A DNA stretch of 64,000 bases from Vanilla planifolia (GCA_023846275.1 CM043872.1:11959170-12023169); one strand, 5' to 3'. Counted from the stretch's first letter, positions 46,101 through 61,100 are shown. Translations and numbers: made by a program. Notes: generated by a model from the sequence alone, not told the origin.

Positions 46101-49100
46101 AGGTTTTTGTTGCTCTCCTTTCACCTGCTGACAAATTAAGCATTTTTGAACCCAGTTAGAAACATCCTTCTTCAATCCTGGCCACCAGTATTGTTGTCTC
46201 AATTCTTGATACATTTTATTCTCTCCTGGATGTATTGAATATCGAGAGTTATGAGCTTCCTTTAATAACAAATCCCTAAGTTGTTGATGTGCTGGTATGC
46301 ATAACCTGCCTTGAAATCTAAGTAAACCAGCCTGGTCTAATTGAAAAGTAGATTCCTGTCCTTCCTGAACCCTCTGTATTATCTTTTGCAATTCAAGATC
46401 TTCTCCCTGATCATCTTTAATAGAGGCCAACCAATCTGGTCTTACTGATAAGTGTGCCAGCAAAGCCGTATTTATTCGAATATCTACTTCTAGTTGTAAT
46501 TTATCCATCTCAAAAATTAATTGTTTTTCTTCTGTGATAGTCAAAATGCTACTAATACTAGCTTTCCTGCTAAGAGCATCAGCGACCACATTCGCTTTCC
46601 CAGGATGGTAAGTGATTTCCACATCATAATCTTTAATAAACTCCAGCCACCTTCGTTGCCTGAGATTTAGTTCCTTCTGAGTAAAAATATACTTTAAACT
46701 CTGATGATCAGTGAAAACCACACACTTAACTCCATACAAATAATGCCTCCAGATTTTTAAGGCAAAAACTATAGCTGCTAACTCCAAATCGTGCACATGA
46801 TAATTCTTTTCATGTATCTTAAGCTGTCTAGATGCATAAGCAATTACTTTCTTATTTTGCATCAATACACAGCCAAGACCTTGCAAAGATGCATCACTGT
46901 ATATATGATAACCTTCTGTGCCTTCTGGTAATGTTAGAATTGGGGCTGAAACCAATTTATTCTTCAATATTTGGAAGCTATCTTCACAAGCTGCATCCCA
47001 TTCAAACTTTATTGCTTTTCGCGTCAAATTTGTTAAGGGTGAGGCTATTTGGGAAAAGCCTTTCACAAACTTCCTGTAATACCCAGCCAAACCCAAGAAA
47101 CTTCTAACTTCTGTTACTGTTGTAGGCCTTGGCCAATCTACAATGGCAGAAATCTTCTGAGGATCAACTGAGATTCCTTCTGCACTCACTATATGCCCCA
47201 AAAACAAGACCTTGGACAGCCAAAATTCGCATTTAGAGAATTTAGCAAATAGCTGATTTTCTTTCAAAGTCTGTAATGTTAAATGTAGATGTGCAGCGTG
47301 TTCTTCTAGGGATTTAGAATATATCAATATATCATCAATGAAGATAATGATAAACTGATCTAAATATTTCTTGAACACGCGATTCATCAAATCCATAAAA
47401 GCTGCTGGTGCATTTGTCAGTCCAATAGGTAGTACTAAGAATTCATAGTGTCCATATCTAGTTCTGAAAGCTGTCTTTGGAACATCTTCCTGCTTAATTT
47501 TTAACTGATGATATCCAGATCGCAAATCAATTTTTGAAAATACAACTGCTCCATGTAACTGATCAAACAACTCATCAATCCGAGGCAAAGGATATTTGTT
47601 CTTGATGGTGATTTTATTGATTTCTCGATAGTCCACGCACATACGAAGACTACCGTCCTTCTTTTTCACAAATAAGATGGGTGCTCCCCATGGGGAGACA
47701 CTTGGCCTAATAAATCCTTTGTCTAATAATTCTTGTAGTTGTATTTTAACTTCTTGTAGTTCAGTAGGTGCCATACGATAAAGAGATTTTGAAATTGGCT
47801 CAGCACCAGGAATCAATAGAATTTTAAATTCAATTTCTCTATTTGGGGGTAACTCTGATAATTCCTCTGGGAAGACATTCAAATATTCTTTAACTATTGG
47901 TACTTTTGAGGGTTGATCAAATTATCTATCCAAGTCCACAATGGAAACAAGACATCCAGCATATCTTTTCTTCAATAGTTTCTGAGCTTTGAGCATAGTT
48001 ATGATAGGAATTTTTCTTCCTTGGCCAAAATAGATTATTTTATTTTCTCCCGGGATTGGGATTTCAATTCTCTTTTCATAACAATCTATTTTTACTTTAT
48101 GTTCACACAACCAATCTTGGCATGGATTGGTCGGATAGACTCTGATCTACATTCTCCCCTTATGTCATTTTTTAATATTTCTCATATCTATTCATTCCAT
48201 TTGAACTCAAACTAGCTCTGCTAGTGCTTGGTTCAATGGTCTGAACCTACTATATCTTGAATGTTTCTTCTCTTGAAAAACTAAGACTACCTCTTTTTCT
48301 TGTGAATATGAATTTAGACTTTAGATGATCAAATCTTTTCTTCTCTTCTTCTTTGCTCACTACTAGCAAACTAAGTTACAGCTCAAACGTATGGGCATGC
48401 TCTAGTAACTCCACATAGTTTATTGTTCGAACGGCTACTAAAGCTGCCCGAATTTCATCCCGTAAGCCTCGTCGAAACATGTAGCATCGTTGTTCTTCAG
48501 GTGTTACTAACTAGGGTACATATTTCGCTAGGTGGGAGAATTTGATTTCATATGCAGTAACTGATAGATTTTCTTGCCTGAGATTATTCGGTTCTTTCCT
48601 TATTTTAGCTTTGATTGATAGAGGCGTATACCATTGCTCAAATTCTTTTGTGAAGTCTTCCCAAGAAATGTCTTTCATTGGTCGGCTAGAAAATTGAAGC
48701 TTATGTCAAGAACTCCGCCATAGTCTGGCAGCATCTTTTAGTACCAAAACTGCCAAAGCTAACTTTCTGTCAGTTGGGCACAACGTCCCTTTCAAAGATA
48801 ATATTCATGTGCTATAGCTATTTTTTAATAATTATAGGATCCTCTTCCCTAACAAAAGGAGGAGGATGCATCCGCTGAAATTAGTCAACCACCAAGTCGA
48901 TAGATGCCTCTCCTCTATGACTACCAGTGCTTCCAATTGATTGCAACAAAGAGACTAAAGTTTGTGCTAATTCCTGTTGCGTATCTCCTTGTTACTATCT
49001 TTCTTTACCCTTATTTATATTTCCAAATTCAGATCATTCTATGGTTTGAGATATATTGCAATCCTGCAAACCATAGAAGATATTTGACAACTAGCATTTA

Positions 49101-52100
49101 AGCAAAAAGTATCACTAAACATGCAAATGTATATGATGTGCTGGTGTCCTCACTCACATTTCTCACCTATTTCTAAACCAAAGCTCTGATACCACCTTGT
49201 CAAGCCCCCACCGACATCTAATACCATTATGTCACAAAGTTATCATCAGAGTCGCCAAATACAGCATTTAAGTGAGGACAAATAAACAAACCAAAGGTGG
49301 GGACCCGACGGTAAGACAAACACTAATTCAAAATCCAAAGTATATATATAAAGACATGTTTTTAAACATTTAATCACACTAAAATTTTCCCTCTCACACA
49401 TCTCTTGGAAAGGGCTCTCCTGTAACAGCATCATTCCCAGTTCTCGGTGTAGTGGTTTCATGTCCTGTGATGTAAGCACTAAATGAGATTTTATAAATCT
49501 CAGTAGATAAATCCACATATTTAACCAAGAAAATAAAAGGCATAACAAATACCATTAACAGTAAAGATGAATGTCATACATACATATAAGATAATGTCAA
49601 ATGAAAGTCATAAAGAAATGCAAGTTCCTTATATTGTGCTTATTACCGGGCCCAATTCCCTTTGACGCATTATCCTCTGGATCCAATCATCAATGACTGT
49701 CCTCTAGCCGGCATCCAACCAAGCACATAACACTAGGCAGATATCTGATCCGAAGATCGATACCCTGCGATCCAACACGCTGAGCCTAGTGCCACCAGGC
49801 AGGTATGGTACCATACCCTGCGATCCAACACGCTGAGCCTGGTGTAATCATCATGGAGTCATAGCACATAACACTAGGCAGATATCTGATCCGAAGATCG
49901 ATACCCTGCGATCCCACACGCTGAGCCTAGTGGTGAGGATAATGTTCTCTGGGAATCCCATTGTTTTATTTGTCATTTTCCAAACATCAATCCATGTCAT
50001 ATCAAAAGTCCTTTCATGCCATATTGTTTCATCTCTTTCTTTAGCATATTGTATCATATTCTTTCTTTCCATGTTATTTCTTTCTTTTCAGTTTTTCATG
50101 CAAATGCATAAATAATCCACACCATAATATTCCTTTCTTTTTATACCATAAACATATGCAACAATCAAAATTCTATAACAGTAAGAAAAGCATGTAAAAA
50201 CACATAATATCGTGCTACATCACAGGGTTAGAAAATTATTCTACCTGGATTTGTTGTACCAAATTTTTCTTGTCAACTTCTAATTGGTTTTCTTGATGTC
50301 CTACAAGGCCATAGTGCAAACATAATCAAGTTAAAATATGTTTATTTGCCAAAAGTTGCTTTTTCTAAAAATTATTCCCAAATAGTTAAAAATTCTGCTT
50401 TCTAAAAGCTTTCCCAAACACACCCCAAACTAATCCCAAAAGATGGGCTTACGCGGCACTGAACCGCCCGCTGGACCGCGCGCACGTTCGGCGCTGGACC
50501 GCCCGCGCAGAAAAAGCTTTCTAAAAGCTTTTCCAAACGGATTTTCAAAAAGTAAATCTGGCTTACGCAAGCGCTGGACCGCCCGCGACACTGGACCGGG
50601 CGCTCGGCGCGCTGGACCGCGCGCGCTGGGCGCTGGACCGCGCGCTCTGGGCGCTGGACCGCGCGCTCTGGGCGCTGGACCGGGCGCTCGGCGTGCTGGA
50701 CCGCACGCGCTGGGCGCTGGACCGCGCGCTCGACGTGCTGGACCGCGCGCCTCCGCATCCGGTTCAACGGCGTAACCCGGTCCAAAGCCTGGACCGGTTC
50801 ACGCAGTCCCCCCTCTCTCTCTCGCGTCCGGCGAAGCCGAAATCTTTCGCCGGCGCTGGATCGGCTGTTTCATGTGCTGAATCGACCGAATCCGGCTCGG
50901 CTTCCTCCTCTCGGTCTCCCCCCCGCTCACCGGAAAATTAAATAACCCTAACGACGAATAAAAAAAATATTTTTTTTTTATGTTACGGAAGCCTTCGCCG
51001 GCCTTCACTGTCGCTTGCCGGAAATCCTCGCCGGCCGTTACTGTCACGTCCAATGCTCCCGGAATCCTCGTTGGATGTTAATGTAGCGTGCAGAAACTTC
51101 TTTAAGATATTTCTCCGAAATCTCGCCGTCGCACTCCGGTAACTCTTCGCCGCCGTTTTTCGCAGAAGCGCTTTTCCAAACGCACCTCGGTCGGCCTTTT
51201 ATAAACGCGGTCGAAAACTGATAAGCCTTGGTTCGTGAACCACGTTTTTGCAGAAAACCCCTTCTAAATTTTATATTTGCAAATATATCCTCCGCCAATC
51301 GGATTTGAACTAAGCCGACATTTAAAAATTACAGATCTATCCTCTACGTTACAAATTTATCCCAAATCTTCAAAAATTCATAATTTATTCATTAGAGCTC
51401 CGAAAATTACAAATTAAACATCGTTGGATTCGTCTCACAGAGCTCTTTCTATAAAAAATATAAGATAAAACTAGGGCTGTTACATGAACTCTATATTTTT
51501 AAACTTTTCAAGAATAATTTTGCCTTTAAGTTTTGCTCCACTTGCTTCAATTGGACACGTTTCATTCTCTCTTCATGGGCCAACAATGACTCATTCAACT
51601 TTTTAATAATCATGAATTCTATATCCTTAGACTCTTCAGTTGCCACTACCATATGATTGAACTTGATAATGAGGGAGCAAATAACTTTCTCCACTACTTG
51701 CATGTTTTCTCTTCTTTGCCAAGTCAATTCATTTGACTTATTGTTGTTAATATTTTGGTGAAATAGTTCATTACGGACTCACTCTCCATCAAAAAGTAAC
51801 TAAAATTCGACCCTTAGAATTTAAAGTCGTACCTTCTTTACCTTGTCAACACCCATCATAGAGTTTTGAAGGATATGATATGCATTATTGGCCTTCATTT
51901 TATTGTCAATTTTCCCAAACAAGTTATCATTCAATCCTTGATGGATGATAGCACTCTGGTCTCTCTTTTTTCTCTTTGTAAAGTCTCAATTTCAACTATT
52001 ATGAGAGCACTCTTATCGATAGGCTCATCATAACCTATCTCAATGATCTTTTATAAGCCACAAGACTTAAAAATGGCTTTCATTTGTACTAACCAACAAT

Positions 52101-55100
52101 CATAATTCAACTTAGTCAACTGTAGACATTGAAAGAAGATATTAGATCATTTGGTTGTCATCGTAACTCTAAAACCACTTTGTTGGAAGTGTTGATAGGT
52201 GATCAACTCATAAGAACAAATAAAGAAGAAGAAAAATTAGAAAAATTTTGAAACTTAATTCTCCTGCATTACATGATTTGATATATCACTTATTTATACT
52301 TCTAAAAAATAAATTTAGAAAAACACATTAATAATTAAAAAAAATATATTAAGTATATTAAATAGTTTTCATTAAGTTATATTATTCTAGAAATCTCCAA
52401 TTAATTTTAAATCAACATATTTTGAAAGTAACTACCCATTTTGCCTATTTTTATTACATGTTTGATTTCCCAAAATCTTCTCCAAAGTGGCCCATCAATT
52501 TTTGTATGCTACAAATTCTTTTTATAGTTCATTTACCCAAGAGTCATATTCTTAATAATCTACTTTATATTTTCAACAGATTTTTCTTGTGGATCACTCG
52601 ATGCATTACATGATTGGATACATCACTTATTTATACTTCTAAAAAATAAATTTAGAAAAACACATTAGTAATTAAAACAAAAAATTTACTAAGTATATTA
52701 AGTAGTCCCTATTAAAACTACATTATTTTAGAAATCTCTAATTAATTTTAAATCAACACATTTTGAAGGTAACTGCCCATTTTGCCTATTTTTCTTACAT
52801 GTTCGATTCCCCAAAATCTTCTCCAAAGTGGCCCATCAATTTTTGTATACTACAAATTCCTTTTATAATTTATTTCCCCAAGAATCATATCCTTAATGAC
52901 CAAGTGTATATTTTCAACAGATTTTTCTTGTTGATCACTCAATGCTCTTCTAATAGTCACCAATGACTACTCTGTTAGCCCAAAGACTTATTCTTCCTGC
53001 AAAGGCTCAAATTCACCATTTTTGAGAAATCTCTATGTGATCTTAACTAGCACCCTATGGACTAGTTTCTCTCTTGCTTCAAGGTTTTCAATATAAAGAA
53101 CTCACTCTCTTTATCTATATCTTTACCTAAACTTGATATAATCTAACCCAATTGCCTACTCACCTTCCTTAAGAGTACAAGTAATATATTTTACCCTCAC
53201 CCTTATCTCTTAAAATTGAAAAAAGAATCAACCAAAAGCTTATTCAAGAGCTATAAAAGTTATGTACAAAATGAGCCATGGGCAAAAATACAATTACCAA
53301 CAAAACAATACTATGGATAGGATAGAAATAAACAAACAAAAGGAATAGACGCAACCAACACAATCCAAAAGATGGCATAAGAACCAAGCCATTGAAGGCC
53401 CAATCAAAGTTCAATAATGGAAAGTCAGAAAGGCCTTTTTTGCATCCATCAATGGGTGCTGACAGCCTAGCCTTTCTCCATTTTAAACTAATTAGCTTTT
53501 AGTGTTTAATACTAATCAACTAAAACAAAAGCTTAATCTAGGTTAAAATCATGAAATTAATTCCACATTTTGGTTGTCCTTTCTTTATGAATTTGAACGT
53601 GTGACCTCCATTTAAGTGACAAGGATTTACTCCTACACTACAACTCATAAGCCATATTTATGTTACCCTGTTTGGAACTGAACTCCATTTGTTTCTTTTT
53701 CAAGTGTGCTCTATATCAAGCAACTTTATGAATGGGATTAGTCACAAATTAGCCCTTTTATCACATGGTAAAAAAAGGAAACATCATAATTTTACCTTGA
53801 GATCCTTAGCTACAGTATATTTCTTTATCTGGTAATAAATCGACCTAAATAACTAGATTTGTCAACTCAAGTTAAGGTCCTTTGAACTTAAGACAGTATA
53901 TTTCTTAACTGGAAATTGATCAACCCAAAGAACTAGACCTGTAGGCATAAGTTCAGGTCCAGGAATATTTATTCAATATCGATCTAAACCATGCAGAGAA
54001 AAAAATAGATTACTCAGATAAAATATTAAAGGTGAAGCACAATTTTCTAGCTAGCACGTGGAAACCTTAACTGTGGCTTCTAAAGCAGAAAAGGTATACA
54101 ATATGTGGCACTTCCTTTAGTAAATACCCACAAACCACAAGCTTAGTTTGTGTATTTAAAATGAAATCATATTAAGTAACATCGATGCCAGATAAAGCAG
54201 AACAAGAATAAAATGACAATTCCTAATCAAACAAGTTCAAATCAAATATTTATGCAAGACGTTACTAGAAATATAAGGAAAATTAACCTCTGATGCCTCG
54301 ACCAACTTTGTTTTCTGTGATGGAGGAGCCAATACTTTTTTGATCAAAACATCAGCCACCTATAAACAGAATTTTACTGGATAAGATGTCTAGTTCATAA
54401 GACCAAGGGGGATGCAGCTGAAGAACTCGCAGTAAACACTAGTCAATGCTTTTGTTTAGCAGTTCTTTCAAAAAATAAATAAAAGCGTGCATTCATGTAT
54501 CACAGTTTAGATTAGTTTATATGGTAAACAGAGGTGTTTCATAATCAGCATCTCCATGATATCCAATCAATCACTTAGTGAAATTCCAATTTCAATCACA
54601 ACTACGTTACATTCTGTTTATTGGACCAGGGATTAACTTCAATCAAATCTCTCGACACCATTAATAAATGTGAACTTTAGTACATTGAGAGAAGTGGGGT
54701 AGTTGAGGGGGTGAATAGTTTCTTTTTTAAAATCCATGTGATGAAGTGAAATGCGGTAGTTCATTAAACACTAAATAAACTAGTGAATAAACTAAGAACA
54801 ATGAACAAAAAAATACAAAGCACAATTTTTTGAGCATTTCAATACAGTCTCTATGTTCAATTGTCATATTCAGTCTCCCTCAATATATGAGTATTTATAC
54901 AAGTTTATAAAACAAGTATTCAAAGAAAACTCGTGTATGCATAAAAATAAGCACATGATCACAAGATGATAAAATATAATAATGATGACAATCCAGAGGA
55001 TAGGCACTTTCGCACATATAGAGCCACAATACCATTTAGATATTAAATTAAAAGGCCATAATATGAAATAGCTAAAATATTTAAAGCTATGCCTAATATG

Positions 55101-58100
55101 AGAAGTAAAGATTAAGCACAAAATCATATAATTAAAGTGAAAAATTCAGATCATAATAAACTATTATTTGCTACAATCATTAGATTAAAGTGGAGAGTTC
55201 AGATAATAACAAACTATTATCTATAACGTATAGTTAAGTACACCACAACCACATCACACCATTAAGGTTTCTCACCCCTTCCTGCAATCATCAAGAAGAT
55301 AAAGATTTTTTCTTCAGAAGTAGAATAGGAATTAACCTTCCAGATTATCAAAATTTTTGTTTAATGTCATAAATTCCTCATCAATGCCTTCTTTCATACC
55401 TCTAACAAAGAAAACAAAATTGTTCACTTGACTGCTAAGTAAGCAATTTCTTATTGAAGGGTTGTCATGGTCATTGCCATGTTTTACAGAGGTATCTCCT
55501 TTCAATAAACCACCAAGCCCAGCAATATCGTTATCCATAAAGAATGCTACCTGACGTGCTAGTCGCTCAAGCTCATAAGTTAGGTTGTGCTTTCTGAAAA
55601 GAACATAAGAATAACATTGTCATATTACAAATTCATCTTCTTGCAATATTTTGGATATCTGATGGAAGAAAATGAGACATATAGAAAATGGTGTGTGAAC
55701 AATGAAAGGTTGACTAGCAAGTCCATCGAAGGCTACTAGGGAAAGAAATGGGGTAACGTGATATTAATCTATAGATTTATCAAGGAATTTTGAAGGATAT
55801 GTCGCATGAGATAGGCATCTTGATCAAATATTTGACATCTTGAATGTGATAAGGTGCTGACAATATAGTAAGGGGTTAAAACAATGGTCATTATGGAATT
55901 CACATCCACCTAATCAAACCCTTTATCTTTTGCTAAATTCCAGACAACACTAATCTTAGGAACGAACATTAACATAATCCACAAGGTCATCCCCCATGAC
56001 ATACAAGTCCGTGCCATATAGGATGCCACATAATGAGAGGTGAACCTCCATGATAGCATAAAAAAGATAGACAATTACTTCATGAAAATTGAGAACAAAT
56101 GTGATGTTGGTTGCAAGGCAATGAATTTTCAAAGATTTCATAAAAGCCATGAGAATCTTTAATGCTTTTCAAGAGATATTGGGGCAAGCAGGTACATATA
56201 TCCTTCATAAAATGGATATGCAAGGTTGTTTTAGTATGATAAATACTGATATTTATCACATTCTTTCACCAAAGGAGGATCGGAGTGCTTTTGCTTTTTT
56301 CACGTTCCTCTTGAAGAGGTTAAAAAATTTATTTTAAAGCATTACAAGAGAAGAGGATAAACAAGGATTGTCGAAGTGGAAATGCTTTAAAAACTATCCT
56401 CCTTGATTCAATTTTGAATGAAAAAAAGTTAAAAATCTAAACAAAGCAAGGCTAAGACAATGAGGGATGAACTTAAAGAGTCTAGGATGATTGAAAATAA
56501 AATACCCCATTAGTTCATTCAAAATTTAAATAACTCCATACAAATGGTCATTAACCATTCACTGATCAATTAGACAACCTAATGCCTTGAAACATGGCAT
56601 GCCACTTTTCTAACGTTACAACCCAATGGCTTTATCAAACAATAAAAATAGGTCCTTCTTCTATAATTATGATCCAATCATTTGACTAGAATATCCAATC
56701 ATTGACCAAAAATTTTAATAAACAAACTATAGAAAATATTTTTATGCATATAAATCTAACACAGCAATTTCTTGTCTAAAGATGTAAAATCATTCTTTAG
56801 ATAGCCAGTTCACAAAAATATGCACTAATTAATAATTCATTACTATAAATTCTATCGAAAATTCTCATTTTTTCATATAAATGTAATAAAATAGTTCCTT
56901 AGTTCTAGATCTTTTAATTATTACTTTATACATAGAATTTGTTCAACTCAACTCTCGATGGCCACATTCTCAACCTCGGTTATGGATAAACAGTGGACTT
57001 CTACTTGTTTCGAGAATCTCAAGAGAACATCTAATCTTAAAACAACTAGCATTTCTCCTCCGCATGTCATGGAGTATCCTTGATGGATGATTTATCTGGC
57101 TTGTCTACTTCAATCTCAATTTTTAATTCATCTATCCTCAAACAGTCTATGTTAATGTTATAAAAAAATGTGTATAGAGTGTTTCACATTCAAAGTAGTC
57201 TTATTAAGGAATCTTCAAACACTCTTATTTGCTAAATAACCAACTAAAATAATTTCATCTAAGTTAGCATTGAAATTAGCTACATTGTCTATTTTCATTG
57301 CTTAGGGTAACAAAAGACAACAAAAAACATGAGAATATGCAATATGACGCATGCTGTAATTGTATAACTTTCAATGGAGAACAAAATATTAGTCTATTTA
57401 GGATAATACATATTCATTACTTTAGGTAACTTTCAAAACATATCAAGAAGAGCACGATTTTTCCTATTTGCACTAAATTTTGCTATGGAGACCTTGGAGA
57501 GAAAACATTATGCTTTATGCAATAATTTTGGCAAAACAACTTAAAAATTAGTTTTCAAATTCTACAATATGATCCCTTGTGATGGCTACTATTGAAACCT
57601 TTATTTTCACTTTGAATCAAATGTGTTGAATTTTCAAAAGAATGCAAGAAATAAAACCAATAATAACTATAATAATTATTATTTACTACTATACGTCCAT
57701 ACAAATTACCTCATATGCTTATATACTAAATCAATTTAAACAAATGTAAGCATATTAGCTCTAATGTCTATTATTAAAAATCATTTGAACTTAAAAACAA
57801 GAATTGTTTTATTTACCCTTTTTGCCATACATCATAATATATTCAAATTTTTGTTTAAACAATAATCTCTAAGTCCAACTTATGAACCCAAGAGCCCGCC
57901 ATGGACACATGTTGACCTACGACATCCGCCGCCCTAACTGCCTGGACAGAGGAAATTTCACAACTTATGGAACCTGATTTTGAAGCTTTCTAAAGTTAAT
58001 TTGAAGCCTTCCAAAGTTAATTTGAAGGAGTTCAAAGCTTGATTTTATTGGAACTTTAAAAGGTTCAATCCTATAATAGTTTTTTTTAATTTTGTAGCTA

Positions 58101-61100
58101 ATTTAATGTGTTTTTTTGTATTACTTATGTATATTTAGAATTCCAATATATCCCATGTCATCCTAAAGTGCTTTTATCCATGAACCCCTCTAGGATTTTT
58201 ATAAAATGGGAGCCTTACCCTTATGTAGGATGGTTATTTGTGATGAATGAAATTTCCACTATTTCTCTTTGCATCTTATTGTAATCTTAAGCTTGATTGC
58301 AGCAAAAATTTCGAAGTGCTAACTCGTCGGGGCTACAATACTGGGAGGACTACAAGGCCTAAACAGTGAGACGTTGTGCCAACATCTTCATACCACCACC
58401 GGTAGTACATAATGCTTTCCGTGCTCACATCGTCGTTAGCATTTGTACTCAAAATTTTTGTCATCTCCTTTACTTGTTACGTCTCATTTGCGAATCTTAG
58501 GTTTTCTTTATTGTTTCCCTTTCCTTCGATTTGATTTCCTTAGCACCTTGGAACACACCTTTTGCGTACAATTTATCTTGTTTCTTTGGGTTTTCCACAT
58601 TGATTTGATCAGATTACTCTATACCTATAAATCTGCACTCAAGTAATCTTTGCATTGCTTCTATTTCATTCAAGATTGATATTATTGAACCTTTTTCGAG
58701 TACCCTATTTTCGTGTTGTTAAGAGGTTGCTGGCCTAGCTATCGAAGCAACAGCTGTGTTTCCACAATCCCCTCTTGGCTAAAATTGCCTAGGAAAAGTA
58801 TCTCTTATGTGTTTTCATTTAAGATTTCACATTTTTTTTTCTTTTGTATTTCTCATTTATCTTCTTTGCAACTTGCTCTTCCATCTCTAGTCTTCTTGCT
58901 ATCTCAATATTAGCCATATAAAGATTGCTAAGAAACTTGCATGGGTTATGCATTGCTAAATTCTTTGCTTCCTTGGTTGCCATGACTAAGGAATCAAATT
59001 TCAAGCACTAGAAGAAACATTTCATCATTCAAAAAAACTTTATAAAGATTAGTTAGTTCATTTTTGATTTAAGTAAAATCAAATGAGCATATCCTTAATT
59101 GAACGTGATATAAAAGAGCTCATAGTCATGGATGCACATTTATTTTTTACTCTTTTACTTGAATCTTGGCCTCTTAAGTGACCCCTAATTAGATTCAATT
59201 TACATCTTAGCTCTTTCTTAATAACAATGCCAAAGGAAACAAATCGAATCATTTGGCCCATATCCATGAGAAGTGTCATGCTTCACAAGTTAAGGTTAAT
59301 TGCGGCTACCATAGATCTTGAGATCATAACAAGTTTAATGAGCATTGGGCTTTTGGTCATCATTTTCTTTAAAGAGAACTTAAAGAATCAATCATAGATT
59401 ATTTTCATGTGGTTATGACCCCTCACTAAAGATAAAATTATCTAACTTTCATTTCTGTAGAACTTGTTAGACCATCTAAACTCAAGGTCAGACCATCCAA
59501 TCAAATATAAAAAAAATCACAGATAGGGAAATTAAAAGAAAATAATCAAGCTATTTGATGTACAAGTTTATGTTAATCAAAATTGTCTGATCCTATTTCA
59601 AACCATTTCATCCTTTGAATCAAGTGATGACAACAAAATATTAGCAATAAGACACAAAACTATCATAAATGATTGTACCACTAATCAGTAAACTCATATC
59701 ATGTAAATTACCCTATCAAAAGATGGCAACAAATACTTCTGAATGTAAATAGACTTACAATAGTCTACTTTGATCAAAAGTTTTGTAGAATTTAAAAGGA
59801 AAAATTATTGAGATACATCGTAAACTCATCCAAGGATATGCATGGATAGTTCTAGAGGCTATTTAAAAAAGTGCATAATTCTTGTGGTTTAAAATTTGTA
59901 TCTCGATTAGAAAACTCTTGATTTGGATTCAAAAACTAACGCAAATACCTTGGAGCCTTGAAATCTATAAAAAAGAACCTTAAGGGTTTGTGAGGATTAT
60001 GTTTCCAAGTTACATGTCTCAAAGAAGCACTCCCCCATGGTTAATCACTTCTTATTTGATTAAGTTCTCAATAAAGTTCAATTTCCTAACGTCCTTTTAC
60101 CTTGCTTATTCTTTTCTTTGTTTATTTCTATAAATGAGAATTTTTTAGTGTTGAAATCTCATTAGAGAAAGAGATTGCATTAGTAAGAAGAGTTTTTTGT
60201 TAAAAAAATTAGGATTACAAGGGACCAAAGTCCTTTATTTCCTTAATTTCTATGCAAAGTTTGATTTTTGTGGATTTTGCAACTTCAAGCTTATTCTCCT
60301 TAAGCTAAGTTCGCATGGAGTTTATTTGTGGAAGAGGTTTAAGGTAGAAACAAGATCAATGATCAACAACTAAATCAAGAATGATTGGACCAAAGCAATT
60401 CTTTTAATGGGTAGAATGATTGTGGACCAAAGCAATTCTTTTAATGGGTAGAACAAAACTAAGTCAATTGCTTTACTGGAGAGGATCAAAGAATTATGCT
60501 CTAAGCCCAAATTGGCTTAGAGTTACCAAAAAGAAAGCCTCACAAACTTAATAAAATTGTAAAAATTGTCAAATGGAAACTAGATGTAGCTAATCGAGTG
60601 GCTTAGAAATATGCTGTAAGCCTAAATTGTATTATAATTAAAAAAAACTCAAAAACTTAATACAATTGTAAAAGTTGTCAAATGGAAACTAGATGTATTA
60701 AATCAAGGAGAATAGGAAAGAATTACTTAAAGCCTTGAAAAGATGAGCACTTAAGTAATCAAAATCTCTCTTTCATCTTGGAATTAGGTCTTTTTATTTT
60801 AATTTGTAAGAAGAATCAAACAATTTTTTATGCTAAATAAGTATTATATTTAAGTGTAAACACTCTCTCCTAATGTTTGATTTCATCTTTCATTTCTATA
60901 AGAAATCACAAAACAATCATGTAATTGAAATAATAGTTTAACCTAACAAACATCAATTAAATTGTTCTACTACTTTATCGAACACCTTGACCAACTTATT
61001 GAATCATTTGATCAATTAAAAAACTCAAATTAGCCATATTATTGCCATTGTTTCATCATTTGGTTAAACAATCCAATGAACCTAGAATCATGGAGCCTAC

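Larger units (their letters stand above)
42684..51484 (-). mobile_element. Complete Ty3/gypsy LTR retrotransposon, chromovirus-like
   Basis: An 8801-bp element in minus orientation with two 2.29-kb LTRs, perfect 5-bp duplications (TGAAC), a tRNA-iMet primer-binding site, a polypurine tract and a pol of RT, RNase H, integrase and a chromodomain-like tail. That order (integrase after RNase H) defines Ty3/gypsy, and the C-terminal ATWEVE...YPELF pattern suggests a Tekay/Del-type chromovirus. By eye the LTRs differ at five positions (42906/49420, 43471/49985, 43676/50190, 44465/50981, 44530/51046) plus one 2-bp indel near 44405, about 0.2%, so the insertion is young. The gag is nevertheless heavily decayed, and the zinc knuckle and protease active site are missing. 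It is inserted in the copia gag repeats inside the PPL1 intron and is in the same orientation as PPL1. Confidence 0.93.
34540..54287 (-). other. Giant PPL1 intron (19,748 bp) filled with transposons
   Basis: Begins GTTAAT on the minus strand after the exon ending at 54288, and ends with a T-rich tract and AG before the exon at 34539. Both borders are canonical and the flanking exons join in phase 0. Inside lie a Harbinger relic, a split copia relic, a complete gypsy element, and unclassified AT-rich DNA. Confidence 0.8.

Noticed and set aside
49183-49194. Match to the 3' end of initiator tRNA-Met
   Set aside because: Only the 12-base primer-binding complement is present; there is no cloverleaf, so it is not a tRNA gene.
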